NCBI GenBank assembly: GCA_045660825.1
Contig: JAZREN010000045.1
Location: 62,001 to 126,000 of the forward strand
Origin: HGM04593 sp045660825
Lineage (GTDB): Bacteria; Bacteroidota; Bacteroidia; Bacteroidales; Bacteroidaceae
Length of the DNA stretch: 64,000 nt
Direction: 5' to 3'
The notes beneath the pieces are model-generated. The model made no database searches. It saw only the letters and a program-made list of their open reading frames with translations, and was not told where the DNA came from. The translations under genes and the position numbers were made by a program. Below are positions 42,745 through 51,322 of the stretch, piece by piece (the stretch's first letter is position 1; each line of letters begins with the position of its first letter).

Positions 42745-43380
42745 ATGGCCGACAACTATTTGGAAAAGCGAATGGAACAGTACCGTTCTCATTCTACAAC
42801 TTCGTCAAATGTAAAAAAAGATGGGCTTTCATCGCTTCTTGTAAAGAACCGTAGCACAAGGGGTTATGATAGTTCTTATTTGGTGCGTACTGACCAATTG
42901 CGTCGCATCGTTTCGGTTAACAGTAAATTGGCTTCTGCACGCAACCGTCAGGTCTTGCGTTTCAGACCAGTGACAGCCGATGAGGCTCATAAGGTGCTAC
43001 CGTTTATCGGGATGGGTGCGGGGTTGAAAGAGTTGCACCTTCCTCTTCCCGGGACAGAGCCTAATGCTTTCATTGTGGTGTGCTCAACCATTGAACCGCG
43101 CAACAGTACGTTTGTAGATCTTGGCATCTCGGCGCAGAGTATGCTTCTGCAGGCTGTGGAGATGGGCTTGAATGGTCTTTGCATGATGGATTTTGATGCC
43201 GACAAGCTTGTAGATTCGTTGCAGTTGCCACATAAACCATTGCTTGTTATTGCTGTGGGCAAGAGCAGTGAGAAAGTACAGCTTGTGGATATTAATGAGG
43301 ACGATGACCATTCCTATTATCGTGAGAACGGTATTCACTATGTCCCGAAGGTTGTTGTTGAGGATTTGATAATAAAATGA
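42745..43380 (+). CDS. Nitroreductase-family protein
   Basis: A 211-residue protein starting at ATG 42745 (MADNYLEKRMEQ). The frame is open upstream through the tRNA-Cys gene, but that part cannot be coding. The sequence fits the FMN-dependent nitroreductase fold: an N-terminal RSTRGYDSSYLVRTDQLRRIV-like arginine motif, the central LPLPGTEPNAFIVV, and FVDLGISAQSMLLQAVEMGLNGLCMMDF, which in the family lines the flavin site. It probably reduces a small electrophile with NAD(P)H; the natural substrate is not known. It overlaps the next gene by four bases. Confidence 0.82.
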   Translation: MADNYLEKRMEQYRSHSTTSSNVKKDGLSSLLVKNRSTRGYDSSYLVRTDQLRRIVSVNSKLASARNRQVLRFRPVTADEAHKVLPFIGMGAGLKELHLPLPGTEPNAFIVVCSTIEPRNSTFVDLGISAQSMLLQAVEMGLNGLCMMDFDADKLVDSLQLPHKPLLVIAVGKSSEKVQLVDINEDDDHSYYRENGIHYVPKVVVEDLIIK

Positions 43381-44492
43381 ATATTATGAAAGAGAAGAAC
43401 GGACGTCTGCTTTCACTCGACGTGTTGCGTGGCTTTGACATGTCCTTTATTATGGGCGGTGAGATTGTGTTCATTTGCCTCGCATCGCTTTTCCCAAATC
43501 TGAAATTTCTTGGTGAGCAGATGGGGCACTCGCAGTGGGATGGTTTCACATTCTATGATCTCATATTCCCTCTGTTCCTGTTCCTTGCCGGTATATCTTT
43601 CCCTTTCTCAATGGCAAAACAGCTGTCGCTTGGGAAGTCCCGAGGGTGTATCTCGCTTAAGGTTATTAAGCGCGGCATGATACTAGTACTGTTGGGTGTC
43701 GTGTACAACGGTTTGCTGCTGTTCGACTTTGAGACGCTGCGTTATGCGAGTGTACTCGGACGCATCGGATTGGCATGGATGTTTGCCTCGTTGCTCTATA
43801 TATGGCTCAAACGCAAATGGCTGCTGTCGCTGCTCTCGGCTGTGATTCTGTTCGGATATTGGGCGTTGCTTGCGCTTGTCGTGGCACCCGATGCTTCTGA
43901 TGGTGCATCATCATTCTCAATGGAGGGTAGTATTGTCGGTTATATTGACCGTTACTTCTTGCCCGGCGCATTGCATAATGAAATACATGACCCCGAAGGC
44001 CTGCTCTCAACCTTACCGGCTATCGTGACTGCCATGTTGGGTATTTTTACAGGTGAATTCGTGCGCTCAAAGAGTATTGCAAACGAATACAAGAAGGTGT
44101 TGGTGATGCTTGGTGCGGCAACAGTGATGCTTGCTGCAGGTTATCTGTGGAATATTGTGTTTCCTATAAACAAGAACCTTTGGAGCAGTTCGTTCGTGTG
44201 CTGTGCCGGTGGTTGGTCGCTGCTCTTGTTTGCGCTTTTCTATCTTGTTGTGGATGTCGCGGGGTGGAGTAAGTGGGCGTTCCCTCTCCGTGTAATAGGA
44301 ATGAACTCTATAACGATATATCTTGCACAGCAGTTCCTGGATTTATCTAAACCTGTAAACGCGTTGTTTGGCGGTGTGCTTAAATTATTGCCCGAGGATT
44401 ATTATGCGCTCGGCTGGTGGTGCTGTTACATGCTTGTGTGCTGGTGTCTCCTCTATTTCCTTTACAGGAAGAATGTATTCCTGAAAGTGTAA
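43377..44492 (+). CDS. Multi-pass membrane acyltransferase-like protein (DUF5009/NagX type)
   Basis: A 371-residue membrane protein starting at 43377 or the ATG at 43386. The N-terminal LLSLDVLRGFDMSFIMGGE is the signature of the heparan-alpha-glucosaminide N-acetyltransferase-like / DUF5009 family, followed by WDGFTFYDLIFPLFLFLAG and about ten hydrophobic segments. Family members acetylate amino sugars across the inner membrane in sugar catabolism. The start overlaps the nitroreductase stop. Specific substrate unknown. Confidence 0.85.
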   Translation: MNIMKEKNGRLLSLDVLRGFDMSFIMGGEIVFICLASLFPNLKFLGEQMGHSQWDGFTFYDLIFPLFLFLAGISFPFSMAKQLSLGKSRGCISLKVIKRGMILVLLGVVYNGLLLFDFETLRYASVLGRIGLAWMFASLLYIWLKRKWLLSLLSAVILFGYWALLALVVAPDASDGASSFSMEGSIVGYIDRYFLPGALHNEIHDPEGLLSTLPAIVTAMLGIFTGEFVRSKSIANEYKKVLVMLGAATVMLAAGYLWNIVFPINKNLWSSSFVCCAGGWSLLLFALFYLVVDVAGWSKWAFPLRVIGMNSITIYLAQQFLDLSKPVNALFGGVLKLLPEDYYALGWWCCYMLVCWCLLYFLYRKNVFLKV

Positions 44493-44536
44493 TTCAACTT
44501 TTCTACACACATGGTGTACAGGTGTCATGAAATAAC

Positions 44537-44566
44537 AAAAAAACGAGCCATGCGGCTCGTTTTTTT
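44537..44566 (+). terminator. Bidirectional terminator between convergent genes
   Basis: Arms 44537-44549 and 44554-44566 pair over 13 bp (A-run plus ACGAGCC / GGCTCGT plus T-run) with a 4-base loop. It has a T-run in both orientations and lies between the membrane protein gene and gyrB, which are convergent. Confidence 0.9.
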
Positions 44567-44575
44567 GTTGATTTA

Positions 44576-46537
44576 TTATGCATCGATGTTTGCATATGTT
44601 GCGTTGTTTTCGATGAACTCCCTGCGTGGGCCTACATCGTCACCCATAAGCATTGAGAATATGTAATCGGCTTCCTGTGCATCGCGGATTGTAACCTGCT
44701 TCAATGTACGTGTCTCGGGGTTCATTGTTGTGTCCCAAAGCTGCTCCGGGTTCATCTCACCAAGACCCTTATAGCGCTGGATGTTGATATCCTTCTCGTT
44801 ACCACCTGCATATTCCTGAATGAATGCCTCTTTCTCTCTGTCATCGTAGCAATACTTCTTTACCTTACCCTTTGAGCAGAGATAGAGTGGTGGCATAGCC
44901 TTGTAAAGGTAGCCTGCCTCAATGAGCTCAGGCATGTAGCGGTAGAAGAGTGTCATGATAAGTGTTCCGATGTGTGCACCGTCGACGTCGGCATCGGCCA
45001 TCATGATAATCTTGTGATAACGTAATTTTTCAAGGTTTGCTTTCTTGCTGTCCTCCGGGTCAAGGCCAAATCGTACGCCAATGGCCTGAATTATGTTGTT
45101 TACCTCGTCACTCTCAAAAGCCTTGTGCCACATTACCTTCTCTACGTTCAGGATCTTACCGCGTAGTGGAAGGATTGCCTGGAACTTGCTCTTGCGTCCC
45201 TGTCTTGCCGAACCGCCCGCAGAGTCTCCCTCGACGAGGAATAGCTCGCAATTCTCGGGGTTCTTGTCCGAGCAGTCCGAAAGCTTGCCTGGAAGGCCGC
45301 AACCGCCCATAGGGTTCTTGCGCTGTACGCTCTCGCGTGCCTTGCGTGCTGCAATACGTGCTGTGGCTGCAAGAATCACCTTGTCTACAATCATCTTGGC
45401 CTCTTTGGGGTGTTCCTCGAGGTAGTATGCGAGAGCCTCGCCTACAGCCTGGTCTACGGCACCTGTAACCTCGCTGTTACCCAACTTGGTCTTTGTCTGG
45501 CCTTCGAACTGTGGTTCTGCCACCTTCACCGATACAATGGCTGTCAAGCCCTCGCGGAAGTCCTCGCCCGAAATCTCGACCTTTGCTTTCTCAAGCGCCT
45601 TGGTATCGTCGGCATACTTCTTGAGTGTACGTGTGAGTGCGCGGCGGAAACCTGCAAGGTGTGTACCACCTTCGTATGTGTTGATGTTGTTTACGTATGT
45701 GTGTACGTTCTCGCTATAACCTGTGTTGTACAGGATAGCAACCTCAATGGGGATGTTGTTCTTCTCTGTGTTCAGGTAGATTACATCTCCAATCAATGGT
45801 ATACGTGATGCGTCGATGTGGCGCACGAACTCTCTCAAACCCTCTGTCGAATGGAATGTCTCGCTCTTATGGTTGCCGTTCTCGTCGGTCTCACGTGCAT
45901 CGGTCAATGTGATTGTGATACCCGCGTTCAGGTAAGCGAGCTCGCGCAGACGTGTCGCCAATATCTGGTACTGGTATTCGGTTACCGTGAATATTGAACC
46001 GTCGGGCTGGAATGTCTGCTTTGTACCTCTGATGTCGGTGTCGCCAACGCAGTGCACTGCGTCGAGTGGCTTACCGCATGAGTAGTTCTGCTCGTAGTGC
46101 TTGCCGTCACGGAAGACCTCGGTCTTCATGTGTGTCGACAAGGCGTTTACGCATGATACACCTACACCGTGCAGACCGCCTGACACTTTGTACGAGTCTT
46201 TGTTGAACTTACCACCGGCGTGCAACACTGTCATTACGACCTCGAGTGCCGAACGGCCCTCTTTCTCGTGCCAATCCACAGGGATACCACGTCCGTTGTC
46301 CTGAACGGTGATTGAGTTACCGGGGTTGATGGTTACGTTTATGTGAGTACAGAAGCCTGCCATAGCCTCGTCGATAGAGTTGTCGACCACCTCATATACC
46401 AAGTGGTGGAGACCCTTTTCGCTGATGTCGCCAATGTACATCGCAGGGCGTTTGCGGACTGCCTCAAGACCTTCAAGCACCTGGATACTGTCGGCCGAAT
46501 AGCTGGCTGCTGCGTTTTTGTTGATTTCTTCGCTCAT
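44576..46537 (-). CDS. gyrB: DNA gyrase subunit B
   Basis: A 653-residue type IIA topoisomerase subunit. GHKL ATPase motifs: EVVDNSIDEAMAG, VQDNGRGIPV and GLHGVGVSCVNALS. The TOPRIM domain has EGDSAGGSARQGR and the metal-binding DADVDGAHI. C-terminal RYKGLGEMNPEQLW is typical of GyrB. The short length without a large insertion, plus MGGCGLPGKLSDCS, fits Bacteroidota GyrB rather than ParE. It has its own promoter; gyrA is not in the window. Confidence 0.95.
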   Translation of the reverse strand: MSEEINKNAAASYSADSIQVLEGLEAVRKRPAMYIGDISEKGLHHLVYEVVDNSIDEAMAGFCTHINVTINPGNSITVQDNGRGIPVDWHEKEGRSALEVVMTVLHAGGKFNKDSYKVSGGLHGVGVSCVNALSTHMKTEVFRDGKHYEQNYSCGKPLDAVHCVGDTDIRGTKQTFQPDGSIFTVTEYQYQILATRLRELAYLNAGITITLTDARETDENGNHKSETFHSTEGLREFVRHIDASRIPLIGDVIYLNTEKNNIPIEVAILYNTGYSENVHTYVNNINTYEGGTHLAGFRRALTRTLKKYADDTKALEKAKVEISGEDFREGLTAIVSVKVAEPQFEGQTKTKLGNSEVTGAVDQAVGEALAYYLEEHPKEAKMIVDKVILAATARIAARKARESVQRKNPMGGCGLPGKLSDCSDKNPENCELFLVEGDSAGGSARQGRKSKFQAILPLRGKILNVEKVMWHKAFESDEVNNIIQAIGVRFGLDPEDSKKANLEKLRYHKIIMMADADVDGAHIGTLIMTLFYRYMPELIEAGYLYKAMPPLYLCSKGKVKKYCYDDREKEAFIQEYAGGNEKDINIQRYKGLGEMNPEQLWDTTMNPETRTLKQVTIRDAQEADYIFSMLMGDDVGPRREFIENNATYANIDA

Positions 46538-46562
46538 AATATTTTTTACCGATATAACTGAA

Positions 46563-46593
46563 CAAAGTTAACAAAAAAAGCGCTATTTGGCAA
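46563..46593 (-). promoter_or_regulatory. Promoter for gyrB
   Basis: On the minus strand, TTG (46591-46593) then a 20-base spacer, then TAACTTTG (46563-46570), an exact TAnnTTTG match. The gyrB start codon is 26 bases after the box. Confidence 0.65.
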
Positions 46594-46602
46594 GCGCTTT
46601 TT
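46575..46602 (-). other. Hairpin overlapping the gyrB promoter
   Basis: Arms AAAAAGCGCT (46575-46584) and AGCGCTTTTT (46593-46602) around an 8-base loop, with T-runs on both strands. It lies within the -33/-7 spacer of gyrB. It could be a backup terminator for rpsT, or a supercoiling-sensitive cruciform at the gyrase promoter. Confidence 0.55.
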
Positions 46603-46719
46603 GCTAAATATTTTGTTCTTTGCGCTCTGTTTTTCGCGGCTGTTTGATAAATGGTGGATACATTCTCGTTTGAGGCGCTTCTCTTCGTTTTTTAGATGCG
46701 TGATATAAACACAACGACG

Positions 46720-46747
46720 AAAAGGCTGGATGAAATCCAGCCTTTTT
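46720..46747 (-). terminator. Terminator after rpsT
   Basis: Arms 46720-46731 and 46735-46746 pair perfectly over 12 bp (core AGGCTGGAT / ATCCAGCCT) around a 3-base loop. The flanking A/T runs make it work on the minus strand, 26 bases after the rpsT stop. Confidence 0.85.
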
Positions 46748-46772
46748 ACAGGTAAATATATTTGTTAAAAAA

Positions 46773-47027
46773 TTAGGCTAATTTTGCAATGTTAGCGCAA
46801 AGACCTGACTTGAGGTTTGCTGCCTTGTTCTTGTGGATGAGACCACGCTTAGCCATTCTGTCAAGCATCTTCTGTACCTCTGGGTACTTAGCCAAAGCCT
46901 CGTTCTTGTCCTTGATAGCGCGCAAGCTACGAACAGCTGAACGCATGTTCTTACCCAAATAACGGTTCAAAAGATTTCTCTTCTCTGTCTGTCTGATTCT
47001 CTTAAGTGATGATTTGTGATTTGCCAT
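46773..47027 (-). CDS. rpsT: 30S ribosomal protein S20
   Basis: An 84-residue, very basic protein with the S20 pattern: MANHKSSLKRIRQTEKRN at the start, SAVRSLRAIKD in the middle, GLIHKNKAANLKSGL at the end. It binds 16S rRNA early in small-subunit assembly. Thirty bases separate it from the upstream tRNA-Glu gene on the same strand, and no promoter is seen between them, so the two are probably co-transcribed and separated by RNase processing. Confidence 0.96.
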   Translation of the reverse strand: MANHKSSLKRIRQTEKRNLLNRYLGKNMRSAVRSLRAIKDKNEALAKYPEVQKMLDRMAKRGLIHKNKAANLKSGLCANIAKLA

Positions 47028-47057
47028 CTCTTTAATAATGTTTTTTAGTTTTAATTG

Positions 47058-47129
47058 TAGCCCATAGGGGAATCGAACCCCTCTTTCAAGAATGAAAATC
47101 TTGCGTCCTAGCCGATAGACGAATGGGCC
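47058..47129 (-). tRNA. tRNA-Glu (anticodon TTC)
   Basis: On the minus strand the acceptor arm GGCCCAT pairs with ATGGGCT (one G-U at the end), D arm starts TCGTCTATCGG, anticodon stem CAAGA/TCTTG holds the loop TTTTCAT giving TTC, and the T arm is GAGGGG-TTCGATT-CCCCT. Discriminator A; CCA not encoded. Confidence 0.95.
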
Positions 47130-47190
47130 ATCCTTTGATGAAATCCCTTTTGAGGATGGCTTTAAGCTCTTTAGTGGCCAAAAGCGAGTG

Positions 47191-47221
47191 CAAAGGTAAA
47201 ACCTTTTTTTGAATTGGCAAA
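47191..47221 (-). promoter_or_regulatory. Consensus promoter for tRNA-Glu and rpsT
   Basis: On the minus strand TTTG (47218-47221), 19-base spacer, TACCTTTG (47191-47198): exact match to consensus and identical -7 octamer to the tRNA-Cys promoter. The tRNA 5' end is 62 bases downstream. Confidence 0.75.
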
Positions 47222-47240
47222 CAATTTGAGGAATTTTTTA

Positions 47241-47248
47241 TAGTTTTG
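47241..47248 (+). promoter_or_regulatory. -7 box for recO
   Basis: TAGTTTTG matches TAnnTTTG and lies 26 bases before the recO start codon. No good -33 element at standard spacing. Confidence 0.5.
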
Positions 47249-47274
47249 CCCTGTAATTTGTTGTTTAGTCAGTT

Positions 47275-48000
47275 ATGATTGAGAAATTTGAAGGTATTGT
47301 CATGCGTACACTTAAGTATAGCGACGGTCTTATGATTGCCGATATATATACAGCGCAACGTGGCAGAATGTCTTTTCTTGTGCCTGTGTCGCACAGCAAG
47401 CGCAGCCGTGTGCGCAGTGTGCTGTTTCAGCCGCTGTCAATGCTGTCGTTCACTGCAACGGTCAAGACTGGGCGCAACCTCTCCCGCATTGGTGAGGTAC
47501 AGCCCTATTCAATGTACTGCTCAATACCGAACGACGTTGTCAAATCATCGATTGCACTTTATCTTGCCGAACTGCTCACACATGCCTTGCGCGAGGATGG
47601 AAGTGATGATTCCCTTTTTACATTCCTCGACAGGTCGTTCACCTTGTTCGACAATCTTGAGCACGGCTATGCCGATTTCCATCTTGTATTCATGGTGCAG
47701 CTGCTCCGTTTCTTAGGTATATACCCCAATCTCGAAGACTATGTGCCCGGATGTTATTTCGACTTGGTGCAGGGATGTGCTGTGCGCGAACATCCGTCAC
47801 ACTCCAATTTCCTGATGCCCAATGCAGCAGACTCTTTCATCGCTTTGCTGCGCACAGGATATGACTCCATGCATCTTCTTTCATTAAACAGAAAGTTGCG
47901 AGGAGAATACCTCGCAACCCTTTCCCTTTATTACCGTTTGCACGTCCCGGAGTTCCCGGAACTTAAATCGGCCGCTGTCCTGCGTGAACTGTTCGATTAA
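47275..48000 (+). CDS. recO: DNA repair protein RecO
   Basis: A 241-residue protein of the RecFOR recombination-mediator pathway that loads RecA on SSB-coated DNA. The N-terminal OB-fold reads EGIVMRTLKYSDGLMIADIYT and GRMSFLVPVSHSKRS; the helical C-terminal part is rich in hydrophobic residues (LYLAELLTHALRE, FLDRSFTLFDNLE, LRFLGIYPNL). The zinc-binding Cys set of other RecO proteins is reduced, as is usual in Bacteroidota. Its stop overlaps the convergent stop of the YqeY gene. Confidence 0.9.
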   Translation: MIEKFEGIVMRTLKYSDGLMIADIYTAQRGRMSFLVPVSHSKRSRVRSVLFQPLSMLSFTATVKTGRNLSRIGEVQPYSMYCSIPNDVVKSSIALYLAELLTHALREDGSDDSLFTFLDRSFTLFDNLEHGYADFHLVFMVQLLRFLGIYPNLEDYVPGCYFDLVQGCAVREHPSHSNFLMPNAADSFIALLRTGYDSMHLLSLNRKLRGEYLATLSLYYRLHVPEFPELKSAAVLRELFD

Positions 48001-48449
48001 TTGGCAAGCAACTGCTTTACGATTGTAGATATGGTCTTGCCCTCGGCCTTACCGGCAAGCTGCTTGGTGGCTACACCCATAACTTTGCCCATGTCCTGTG
48101 GACCGGTAGCACCAACTTGCGCGATAATCTCCTTTACTATTGCGGCAACCTCTTCCTCGCTCATCTGCTTGGGTAGGTACTTCGACATCACTTCAACCTG
48201 TGCAAGTTCCTCCTGAGCAAGGTCTGTGCGGTTCTGGCTCTGATAAAGTTCGGCCGATTCCTTGCCCTGCTTCACAAGTTTCTGTATGATCTTTATGGCG
48301 GTCTCGTCGCTTACGGTGTCGCCTGCACCGGGAGCAGTCTTTGCTTCAAGCAATACTTTCTTTATGTTGCGCAATGTGTCGAGTGCAACTTTGTCTTTGG
48401 CCTTCATGGCCTCCTTTATGTCGTTACTGATAATATCAAACAAATCCAT
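47997..48449 (-). CDS. GatB/YqeY domain protein
   Basis: A 150-residue protein of the YqeY family: LFDIISNDIKEAMKAKDKVALDTLR at the N-terminus, ELAQVEVMSKYLPKQMSEEEV in the middle, DMGKVMGVATKQLAGKAEG near the end. The fold is the tRNA-binding tail domain of amidotransferase subunit GatB. Exact function is not established; a link with tRNA-dependent amidation is suspected. It follows ftsZ on the same strand after 32 bases and may be the last gene of the dcw transcript. Confidence 0.9.
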   Translation of the reverse strand: MDLFDIISNDIKEAMKAKDKVALDTLRNIKKVLLEAKTAPGAGDTVSDETAIKIIQKLVKQGKESAELYQSQNRTDLAQEELAQVEVMSKYLPKQMSEEEVAAIVKEIIAQVGATGPQDMGKVMGVATKQLAGKAEGKTISTIVKQLLAN

Positions 48450-48481
48450 AATATTTACTTTTTAAATGTTTATTATTTCTC

Positions 48482-49867
48482 TTATTCGTTGTAGAAAACG
48501 GGGCGGCCAACGTTCTCGTCATCTTCCTCGTCACATCCATTTTCTTCAATAATATTGCTGTTCTCAACCTCGTCAATTGTTGTTACATCTACTGACGCTG
48601 TTACAACTGTCTCATTGCCCAGGATTGAGATGATTCTCTCCAAGTCCTTTGCGGTACGGCTGTAGGTAGGTGAGTTGTCGAGTGCTGCAAGGAACTCCTC
48701 GTTGTACATCTCGTCGCCTTTGAAGATGTACATCTTGTAATCGGGCTTGTAGAAGGTGCCGACCATCTGGTTGAGCTGCTGTTCTTCGGCCTGTTTCTTC
48801 ATCTGTTCCTGCAATGTCAAGGCCTGCTCTTCCTGTTTCATATCATTTACAATAGGTTCTACACCCGGAATGTTTTTCATTCCAAAGCCCGTTGCAAGCA
48901 CAGTTACCTTGACCTGGCCATCTTCGAGGCTGTTGTCCTTGCTGTAACCCCAAATGAGCTCAATGTTCTCATCGGTGAACTGTGACATGAAGGATTCCAC
49001 CTCGGCCATCTCTTCAACACGGATTGGAGTGTTGGGGTTCTCGTATATGTTGAAAAGAATTTTCTTTGACTTGTAAATGTCGTTGTCGTTGAGCAGTGGC
49101 GAGTGCAGTGCTTTGCGGAAAGCACGTGATACACGCATCTCTCCACTCTCAATGCCGTAGCTCATTATTGCCACGCCACCGTTCTTCAGTATCTTCTTTA
49201 CGTCGCGGAAGTCGAGGTTGATGACACCGCGTGCTGTGATTATTTCGGCAATACTCTTTGTTGCTGTTGTGAGCACCTCGTCGACAATCTTGAATCCCTC
49301 TGATACCTCCATCTTGGGGAACATGTCAATGAGTCGCTGGTTGTTGATGACAAGCAGGGCATCGACATGCTTTGATATCTCGATGACACCGCGCAATGCC
49401 TGTTTGATTTTACCGGTCATCTCAAATTTGAACGGGATGGTCACGATACCCACGGTCAATATACCCTTGCTGCGTGCAATCTCGGCCACAACGGGCGCAG
49501 CACCGGTTCCTGTTCCACCACCCATGCCGGCTGTGATGAATGCCATCTTTGTGCCGTCGTTGAAGAGTTTCTCAATCTCCTCGCGGCTCTCCTCGGCTGC
49601 TCTGCGTGCCACTTCGGGGTCGTTGCCGGCACCAAGTCCTTCTGTTATCTCCAGACCAAGCTGCACCTTCTTGGGGATAGGCGAGTTCTGCATTGCCTGC
49701 AGGTCGGTGTTACATACCGCAAACGATACATTGTGTATGCCCTTGCGGTACATGTTGTGTACAGCATTGCTGCCACCGCCACCAACTCCGACAACCTTGA
49801 TGATTCTTGGAGCATCTGTAGGTATTGCAAATGGTAAGTTCTGTCTTACAGGTTCTTTAATATCCAT
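48482..49867 (-). CDS. ftsZ: Cell division GTPase FtsZ
   Basis: A 461-residue tubulin homologue that builds the division ring. The GTP-binding signature GGGTGTG is at 115-121; VVGVGGGGSNAVHNM lies at the N-terminus and the T7-loop region follows (INLDFRDVKKILKNGG). After the core (about 330 residues) there is a Gln/Glu-rich linker and an acidic C-terminal stretch ending GRPVFYNE, where the terminal peptide that binds FtsA would lie; it is not the enteric DIPAFLR form. Fourteen bases separate it from ftsA. Confidence 0.97.
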   Translation of the reverse strand: MDIKEPVRQNLPFAIPTDAPRIIKVVGVGGGGSNAVHNMYRKGIHNVSFAVCNTDLQAMQNSPIPKKVQLGLEITEGLGAGNDPEVARRAAEESREEIEKLFNDGTKMAFITAGMGGGTGTGAAPVVAEIARSKGILTVGIVTIPFKFEMTGKIKQALRGVIEISKHVDALLVINNQRLIDMFPKMEVSEGFKIVDEVLTTATKSIAEIITARGVINLDFRDVKKILKNGGVAIMSYGIESGEMRVSRAFRKALHSPLLNDNDIYKSKKILFNIYENPNTPIRVEEMAEVESFMSQFTDENIELIWGYSKDNSLEDGQVKVTVLATGFGMKNIPGVEPIVNDMKQEEQALTLQEQMKKQAEEQQLNQMVGTFYKPDYKMYIFKGDEMYNEEFLAALDNSPTYSRTAKDLERIISILGNETVVTASVDVTTIDEVENSNIIEENGCDEEDDENVGRPVFYNE

Positions 49868-49880
49868 ACTTGTGTATCAT

Positions 49881-51317
49881 TTATTTGGTTGTTGTGTCTT
49901 GGTTATCATTCTCATCCTCACTTGTGGCATTAGTTACAAAAGTCTTCGCAAAATCGAAAAGTGGACCAAGGATTGAATTGCGCTTCTGTCCCTGTGGCTT
50001 TTTATTTTTCTCTTGTCTTTCTTTCTCTTTTCTCTCTTTCTCTGCAGCCTCATCCCTTTTTCTTCTCTCTTCCTCTTCTTTCGCCTTCTTCAGTTCTTCT
50101 TCACTATTCAGTTTCTCTTCCTGTGTTGTGGGCTCTTCAGGGAAGAATAGCACGCCGTTCTCCTGCGCCGCTTTCTCTGCTGCAGTCATGGTTTCTTCGC
50201 AACAATTCGCCTTGCCCTGTTTCAAAAGACCGTAAAGCGCCGTGGTGATTGTTTCGTACACATTCACACTGCTTTCGCTGATGAGGTTGAACTGTGGTTC
50301 GGGTTTTATCTCTGTGCTGAAGTTAGGCATGAACTCGTCAAGCAGTTCCTTTATGTTCTTGAGTTTCGAGCCTCCACCGGTGAAGACGATGTGGTGAACC
50401 ATTTCACCCGATTCCTCAATTTGGAAACGTACATTGCTGAGAATCTCTCCCATGCGGGCATAGATGACCTTGTCTACAGTTTCGTTGTTAACGCCATCGT
50501 TGTAGTTGGCTGTAGATTTGTAGCCACGTATGAATTTGATTTCCTCGGCCTGTGCAAATGAAATGAGTTCGGCAGTGAGATCGCGTGTTATGTTGTTGCC
50601 GCCGAGCGGCAACACGGTGAGCATCTTTGGCTTGTCGTTATTGTAGATAGATATGGTGGTTGTCTCGGCGCCAATGTTCACAAGGGCACAGCCGTTGCGG
50701 CGCTGGTCTTTTGTGAGCAGAATGTCCGCATCAAAGTGTGCTGCACAGAAACTCTTTTCAATCTCAATGCTTGCCTGGGCAAAACAGTCACACAGCTGTG
50801 TGTAGAACTGCTCTTTCATCACAATGTTCAGGTAGTTGCACTCTATTGTCTGTGTGCATGCTCCTGCCGGGTTGTGGTCTACATTGCCATCGAGCCTATA
50901 CTCCTGCGGGTTAACCTGCAGTTTCTTGTAACCATCCGGTGCCATGAATGTCTCGGAGTTCTCCTCCTCCATTCCGGTAATGATTTCCTGCGTAATCTTG
51001 ATGTATTTGCCAAAATCGCGGCTTACATTTGATTTGATGCTGTGTACACTGAGGCCTGCAAAGGAGATATATGCCTTCTTGATGGCGATGTTCTCCCCTG
51101 TAGCCTTGTTCAAATCGGTTTCGAGTCTGTTTATTATGTCGTTTATAGCTTCGCTTGCCTTGTCGACATTGCGTACAATACCTTTTGAGATGAAACCGTC
51201 AACACGCACGCTGGCTGTTGCCAGAATTCTCATTCCTTCGGTTGTCTCAACTCCCACAACGCCTGTAATCTTTGAGGAACTGAGCTCAATGGCTACGATG
51301 TAACATGTATTTCCCAT
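49881..51317 (-). CDS. ftsA: Cell division protein FtsA
   Basis: A 478-residue actin-like protein that tethers FtsZ to the membrane. Motifs: VAIELSSSKITGVVG (phosphate 1), ALVNIGAETTTISIYNN (phosphate 2), IVFTGGGSKLKNIKELL (adenosine). The C-terminal 90 residues (about 385-470) are an unusually long charged coiled coil dense in Glu and Lys, before a terminal acidic tail rather than a clear amphipathic membrane helix (the residues SILGPLFDFAKTFVT near 450-465 are the best candidate). It lies between ftsQ and ftsZ. Confidence 0.95.
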   Translation of the reverse strand: MGNTCYIVAIELSSSKITGVVGVETTEGMRILATASVRVDGFISKGIVRNVDKASEAINDIINRLETDLNKATGENIAIKKAYISFAGLSVHSIKSNVSRDFGKYIKITQEIITGMEEENSETFMAPDGYKKLQVNPQEYRLDGNVDHNPAGACTQTIECNYLNIVMKEQFYTQLCDCFAQASIEIEKSFCAAHFDADILLTKDQRRNGCALVNIGAETTTISIYNNDKPKMLTVLPLGGNNITRDLTAELISFAQAEEIKFIRGYKSTANYNDGVNNETVDKVIYARMGEILSNVRFQIEESGEMVHHIVFTGGGSKLKNIKELLDEFMPNFSTEIKPEPQFNLISESSVNVYETITTALYGLLKQGKANCCEETMTAAEKAAQENGVLFFPEEPTTQEEKLNSEEELKKAKEEEERRKRDEAAEKERKEKERQEKNKKPQGQKRNSILGPLFDFAKTFVTNATSEDENDNQDTTTK

Positions 51318-51322
51318 ATCTG

